In this document: piece by piece, positions 60,726-64,000 of the stretch
Layout of the letters: every line of letters starts with the position of its first letter
Position numbering within the stretch: position 1 is the stretch's first letter
Source: Limnohabitans sp. TEGF004
GTDB lineage: Bacteria > Pseudomonadota > Gammaproteobacteria > Burkholderiales > Burkholderiaceae_C
Direction of reading: 5' to 3'
Length of the DNA stretch: 64,000 nucleotides
NCBI RefSeq assembly: GCF_027924965.1
Contig: NZ_AP027056.1
Span: forward strand, 1,550,001 to 1,614,000
Notes under the pieces: model-generated
Seen by the model: the letters and a program-made list of their open reading frames with translations, nothing else
What the model was told of the DNA's origin: nothing
Databases searched by the model: none
Translations under genes and position numbers: made by a program

Positions 60726-61123
60726 AGCTGACACGAATTCAAAAAATTGGCCTCGTCTTTTTTGTTTGCAGCCTACTGCCAGCTTATTGGATTGCCAACT
60801 GGCGCTACGAAGCAAACTTAGCCAACCTCACTGAAACCCTGAATAAAGAGCAGGCACTGCACCTCAGCACAGACAAGCTGCTGAGCAATTGCGAAAAGAA
60901 TGCCGATGGCAAAGCACATCCATACGATGCAACGCATCAAATCTGCAACCAAGGTTCGGACATCCATGCGCGTACGGATCATGCAATGGATTTGTTAACG
61001 CAAGAAAAAGCAAACAATGAAACCAAGTGGTATCGCAACTTTGCACTGTCTGTCTTGTTCTTTAACCTATTCGCTGCGGCCCTTTACCGCTTGAATACTT
61101 ACCTCAACCCAGACGTTGGATAA
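60722..61123 (+). CDS. Two-helix membrane protein of unknown function
   Basis: From the ATG at 60722, which overlaps the DUF1330 stop, the product is 133 residues. It has membrane helices near residues 9-25 and 108-125 and a polar, probably periplasmic, segment between them with two cysteines (NCEKN, ICNQG). No family recognised. Co-translation with the DUF1330 and probably the DUF3297 gene is likely. Confidence 0.65.
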   Translation: MKLTRIQKIGLVFFVCSLLPAYWIANWRYEANLANLTETLNKEQALHLSTDKLLSNCEKNADGKAHPYDATHQICNQGSDIHARTDHAMDLLTQEKANNETKWYRNFALSVLFFNLFAAALYRLNTYLNPDVG

Positions 61124-61152
61124 GCACCGTCAAGCTGGCTAAACAGACAAGA

Positions 61153-61186
61153 AAAAAGCCGTTACTGCAAGCAGTAACGGCTTTTT
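61153..61186. terminator. Terminator between the membrane protein gene and tRNA-Cys
   Basis: A long stem AAAAAGCCGTTACTG/CAGTAACGGCTTTTT with a CAAG loop ends in T residues on both strands, so it can stop both the rightward mRNA and the leftward tRNA transcript. Confidence 0.9.
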
Positions 61187-61189
61187 GTT

Positions 61190-61263
61190 TGGAGGCGCGA
61201 CCCAGAGTCGAACTGGGCTAAACGGATTTGCAATCCGGTGCATAACCGCTTTGCTATCGCGCC
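61190..61263 (-). tRNA. tRNA-Cys (GCA)
   Basis: A 74-nt cloverleaf on the minus strand has acceptor GGCGCGA/TCGCGCC, anticodon GCA within TTGCAAA, and encoded CCA. It follows tRNA-Gly by about 50 bp in the same direction. Confidence 0.95.
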
Positions 61264-61312
61264 ATTCACTTTGACGAAAAAGGGAAGCATGGTGTGCTTC
61301 CCTTGTCGAATG

Positions 61313-61388
61313 TGGAGCGGGAAACGAGGCTCGAACTCGCGACCTCAACCTTGGCAAGGTTGCGCTCTACCAACTGAGCTATTCCCGC
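61313..61388 (-). tRNA. tRNA-Gly (GCC), copy 2
   Basis: A 76-nt cloverleaf identical in sequence to the copy at 56681-56756, with anticodon GCC and encoded CCA. It is the first of a Gly-Cys tRNA pair. Confidence 0.96.
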
Positions 61389-61445
61389 ATTAGACGCATA
61401 TTCTAGCGCATTTTTCACCCTGTTTTGGTGTGCGCTAGAAAAATC

Positions 61446-63863
61446 TTAATGCTTGATTGCTTCGGCTTTCGCCACAGCGTCTGCGGCAGCTGCGGCAGCC
61501 ACCGCTGGCACTTCATCAGGCAATGGCGTGGGCATCTTCTCAAGTGCAATTTCCAGCACCTTGTCGATCCAACGCACAGGCACGATTTCCAAACCGTTCT
61601 TCACGTTTTCTGGAATCTCTTGCAGGTCTTTCACGTTTTCTTCTGGGATCAACACCGTCTTGATGCCTCCGCGCAAGGCTGCCAATAGCTTCTCCTTCAA
61701 ACCGCCAATGGCTGTGACTTCACCACGCAGGGTGATCTCGCCCGTCATGGCCACATCTGCACGCACAGGGATGCCTGTGAGGGCCGAAACCAAAGCAGTG
61801 GTCATGGCTGCGCCGGCACTTGGACCGTCTTTGGGCGTAGCACCGTCAGGCACGTGAATGTGGATGTCGCGCTTCTCTAGCAACTCCTCCGAGATGCCCA
61901 AGCGACGCGCACGACTACGCACCACAGTGCGAGCGGCTTCAACAGACTCTTTCATCACATCGCCGAGTGAACCGGTGCGTGTGATGGTGCCCTTACCAAT
62001 CATGATGGCAGCTTCGATGGTCAGCAAATCGCCGCCCACTTCGGTCCATGCCAAACCGACAACTTGGCCCACTTGGTTTTCTGCTTCGGCGCGGCCATAG
62101 GTGTACTTGCGTACGCCCAGGAAGTCAGGCAAGTTATCAGCCGTCACTTTGACTTGTGGCGTCATTTGCTTGAGCAACAAAGCCTTGACCACCTTGCGGC
62201 AAATCTTGGACATTTCGCGCTCAAGCGAACGCACACCTGCTTCACGTGTGTAGTAACGCACGATGTCGCGCACAGCCGCTTCGTCGACCGACAGCTCTGA
62301 GTCTTTCACACCATTATTTTTCATTTGCTTGGGAAGCAAATATTTGATGGCAATGTTTGTTTTCTCGTCTTCGGTGTAGCCCGACAAACGAATCACTTCC
62401 ATACGATCCAGCAAGGCTGGCGGAATGTTCATCGAGTTAGAAGTAGCCACAAACATCACGTCGCTCAAGTCGTAATCGACTTCCACGTAGTGATCAGCAA
62501 ACTTGTTGTTTTGTTCGGGATCCAACACCTCGAGCAAGGCGCTAGAAGGATCGCCACGCGAATCCATGCCGAGTTTGTCGATTTCGTCGAGCAAGAACAA
62601 AGGGTTGCGCGTGCCGACCTTGGTCAGGCTTTGCAGCACCTTACCGGGCATTGCGCCAATGTAGGTGCGGCGGTGGCCGCGAATTTCAGCTTCGTCACGC
62701 ATACCACCCAAAGCCATGCGCACGTACTTACGTCCCGTGGCTTTGGCAATGGATTGACCCAGCGAGGTTTTACCCACACCAGGAGGGCCCACTAAGCAAA
62801 GAATAGGCGCCTTGACCTTGTCCACGCGTTGTTGCACAGCAAGATATTCCAAGATGCGGTCTTTGACCTTGTCGAGGCCGTAGTGATCTTCGTTCAACAC
62901 GGTTTCGGCATTGCCCAAGTCGTGTTTGATTTTTGTTTTCTTGTTCCAAGGCAAACCCACCAGCACGTCAAGGAAGTTACGCACCACGGTGGCTTCGGCT
63001 GACATGGGGGACATGAGCTTGAGTTTCTTCAACTCAGCCTCAGCTTTTTTGCGTGCCTCTTGAGGCATGCGTGCAGCTTTGATCTTTTTCTCGATCTCTT
63101 CAATGTCCGCGCCCTCTTCGCCTTCGCCCAGTTCTTTCTGGATGGCTTTGACCTGCTCGTTCAGATAGAAGTCGCGTTGGTTTTTCTCCATTTGGCGCTT
63201 GACGCGGCCACGGATTTTTTTGTCGACGTTGAGAATCTCGACTTCGCGTTCGATTTGTTCAAACAAGTTGGACAAGCGCTCACGCACAGGCGATAAGTCA
63301 AGAACGACTTGCTTGCTCTCAAGCTTCAAGGGCAGGTGCGCAGCAATGGTGTCAGCCAAGCGGCCTGCGTCATCAATGCTGGCGATGGAGGTCAAAATTT
63401 CGGGAGGGATCTTTTTATTCAGTTTGACGTATTGGTCAAACTGTTGCATCACCGCGCGGCGCAAAGCCTCGACTTCGCTGCCGGTTTCAGCGGGCAGCAC
63501 TTCGATGGGCGTGACGTGGGCCGTGAAATGCGACTCACCATCTTCAATGCCATCCACCTTGGCGCGTTGCTGGCCTTCGACCAACACCTTGACAGTGCCA
63601 TCGGGCAGCTTGAGCATTTGCAAAATGGTCGACACGCAACCCACTTCGAACATGTCAGCCACAGAGGGCTCATCTTTGGCTGCGGCTTTTTGTGCCACCA
63701 ACATGATGCGACGCTCAGCAGCCATGGCGGCTTCGAGGGCCTTGATGCTCTTAGGTCGGCCCACAAACAAGGGGATGACCATGTGCGGGAATACCACCAC
63801 GTCACGCAAAGGCAACAACGGCAGTTCAAGAGGGGTAGCGGGCAGCGGGGGTTGTCCAGACAT
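61446..63863 (-). CDS. lon: ATP-dependent protease Lon
   Basis: The 805-residue protease has an N-terminal substrate domain (ELPLLPLRDVVVFPHMVIPL), an AAA+ module with Walker A GPPGVGKTSLGQSIA and LDEIDKLG, and a protease domain with the catalytic serine in DGPSAGAAMTTALVS and lysine in GGLKEKLLAALRGGIK. It degrades misfolded and regulatory proteins. The C-terminus ends in an Ala-rich stretch. The start at 63863 gives the normal N-terminus. It lies just after clpX, the usual clpP-clpX-lon order. Confidence 0.97.
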   Translation of the reverse strand: MSGQPPLPATPLELPLLPLRDVVVFPHMVIPLFVGRPKSIKALEAAMAAERRIMLVAQKAAAKDEPSVADMFEVGCVSTILQMLKLPDGTVKVLVEGQQRAKVDGIEDGESHFTAHVTPIEVLPAETGSEVEALRRAVMQQFDQYVKLNKKIPPEILTSIASIDDAGRLADTIAAHLPLKLESKQVVLDLSPVRERLSNLFEQIEREVEILNVDKKIRGRVKRQMEKNQRDFYLNEQVKAIQKELGEGEEGADIEEIEKKIKAARMPQEARKKAEAELKKLKLMSPMSAEATVVRNFLDVLVGLPWNKKTKIKHDLGNAETVLNEDHYGLDKVKDRILEYLAVQQRVDKVKAPILCLVGPPGVGKTSLGQSIAKATGRKYVRMALGGMRDEAEIRGHRRTYIGAMPGKVLQSLTKVGTRNPLFLLDEIDKLGMDSRGDPSSALLEVLDPEQNNKFADHYVEVDYDLSDVMFVATSNSMNIPPALLDRMEVIRLSGYTEDEKTNIAIKYLLPKQMKNNGVKDSELSVDEAAVRDIVRYYTREAGVRSLEREMSKICRKVVKALLLKQMTPQVKVTADNLPDFLGVRKYTYGRAEAENQVGQVVGLAWTEVGGDLLTIEAAIMIGKGTITRTGSLGDVMKESVEAARTVVRSRARRLGISEELLEKRDIHIHVPDGATPKDGPSAGAAMTTALVSALTGIPVRADVAMTGEITLRGEVTAIGGLKEKLLAALRGGIKTVLIPEENVKDLQEIPENVKNGLEIVPVRWIDKVLEIALEKMPTPLPDEVPAVAAAAAADAVAKAEAIKH

Positions 63864-63920
63864 GGTCAGCCTTCCTGTAAAAAAGGGACGTGTGCTAGGC
63901 ACCGTCCCCGAGATGAATCT

Positions 63921-64000
63921 TTAAGCTTTCTTGGCAGCTTCTCGGTACACCAACAAAGGTGGCTTGTTCTCATCAATGGTGGCCTCGTCAACCACCACCT
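63921..64000 (-). CDS. clpX: ATP-dependent Clp protease ATP-binding subunit ClpX (3' end only)
   Basis: The last 25 codons on the minus strand read VVVDEATIDENKPPLLVYRE then AAKKA, which matches the ClpX C-terminus (compare VVIDESVIDG…KPLLIY in E. coli). The rest lies beyond the window. Position 57 bp upstream of lon on the same strand supports the call. Confidence 0.9.
   Translation of the reverse strand, partial: VVVDEATIDENKPPLLVYREAAKKA

Overview
The window looks like a chromosomal segment of a betaproteobacterium of the order Burkholderiales, most like the freshwater Comamonadaceae (Limnohabitans or Rhodoferax type). The evidence is the gene content rather than any rRNA: a tandem cphA'/cphA cyanophycin locus with DUF1854 and ABC partners, Bug/TctC binding proteins, a malonate (mat) operon, an APS-reductase cys operon with DUF934, monomeric NADP-isocitrate dehydrogenase and a clpX-lon pair. 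Coding density is high, genes are often joined by ATGA overlaps, and no rRNA, CRISPR array or intact prophage is present.

Layout. 1-4366 (+): the tail of a dihydroneopterin aldolase/pterin dehydratase fusion, a small membrane protein, a 55-residue DUF2256 zinc ribbon, a flavin photolyase/cryptochrome and an Fe-S (PhrB-like) photolyase, all tightly packed. 4501-6732 (-): icd. 6963-13036 (+): assimilatory sulfate reduction (TauE-like permease, cysI, DUF934, cysH, cysD, cysN), followed by a seven-iron ferredoxin and a ferredoxin-NADP reductase. 14548-19057 (+): a TPP riboswitch in front of two tandem TonB-dependent receptors, which points to thiamine or a precursor as the ligand rather than a siderophore. 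19093-21763: tRNA-Asn followed by a decayed accessory island (two orphan proteins, a WANSPNN-repeat secreted protein, an IS3 remnant, gene scraps and an integrase pseudogene).

21760-30208: a two-component system with a 7TMR-DISM-like kinase, a CapA-like phosphoesterase, selD, a YjdM-type protein, arfB, an AEC permease and a TctC-type binding protein. 30355-36090 (+): an FKBP, the grpE-dnaK-dnaJ chaperone operon with a possible sigma-32 promoter, and a beta-CASP metallo-beta-lactamase nuclease. 36113-45540: a phosphoethanolamine transferase, then the cyanophycin locus: DUF1854 protein and ABC exporter on the minus strand, diverging from cphA' and cphA. The Mur-ligase P-loop of CphA' is degenerate while that of CphA is intact.

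45682-50379 (-): a malonate operon read as matR-matA-tctC-matB, with a perfect 16-bp palindrome upstream of matR. 50502-55308: lgt, ilvD, a small cytochrome c and a class I fumarase. 55367-61388: small conserved proteins, a B12/radical-SAM protein, a Tat-exported beta-carbonic anhydrase-like protein and tRNAs Leu(UAA), Gly(GCC), Cys(GCA), Gly(GCC). 61446-64000 (-): lon and the 3' end of clpX.

The most interesting points are the TPP-riboswitch-controlled receptor pair with a possible start-codon-sequestering hairpin, the cyanophycin locus with its modified synthetase and unusual PH/zinc-ribbon ABC transporter, the DUF2256-linked double photolyase operon, and the decayed island beside tRNA-Asn.
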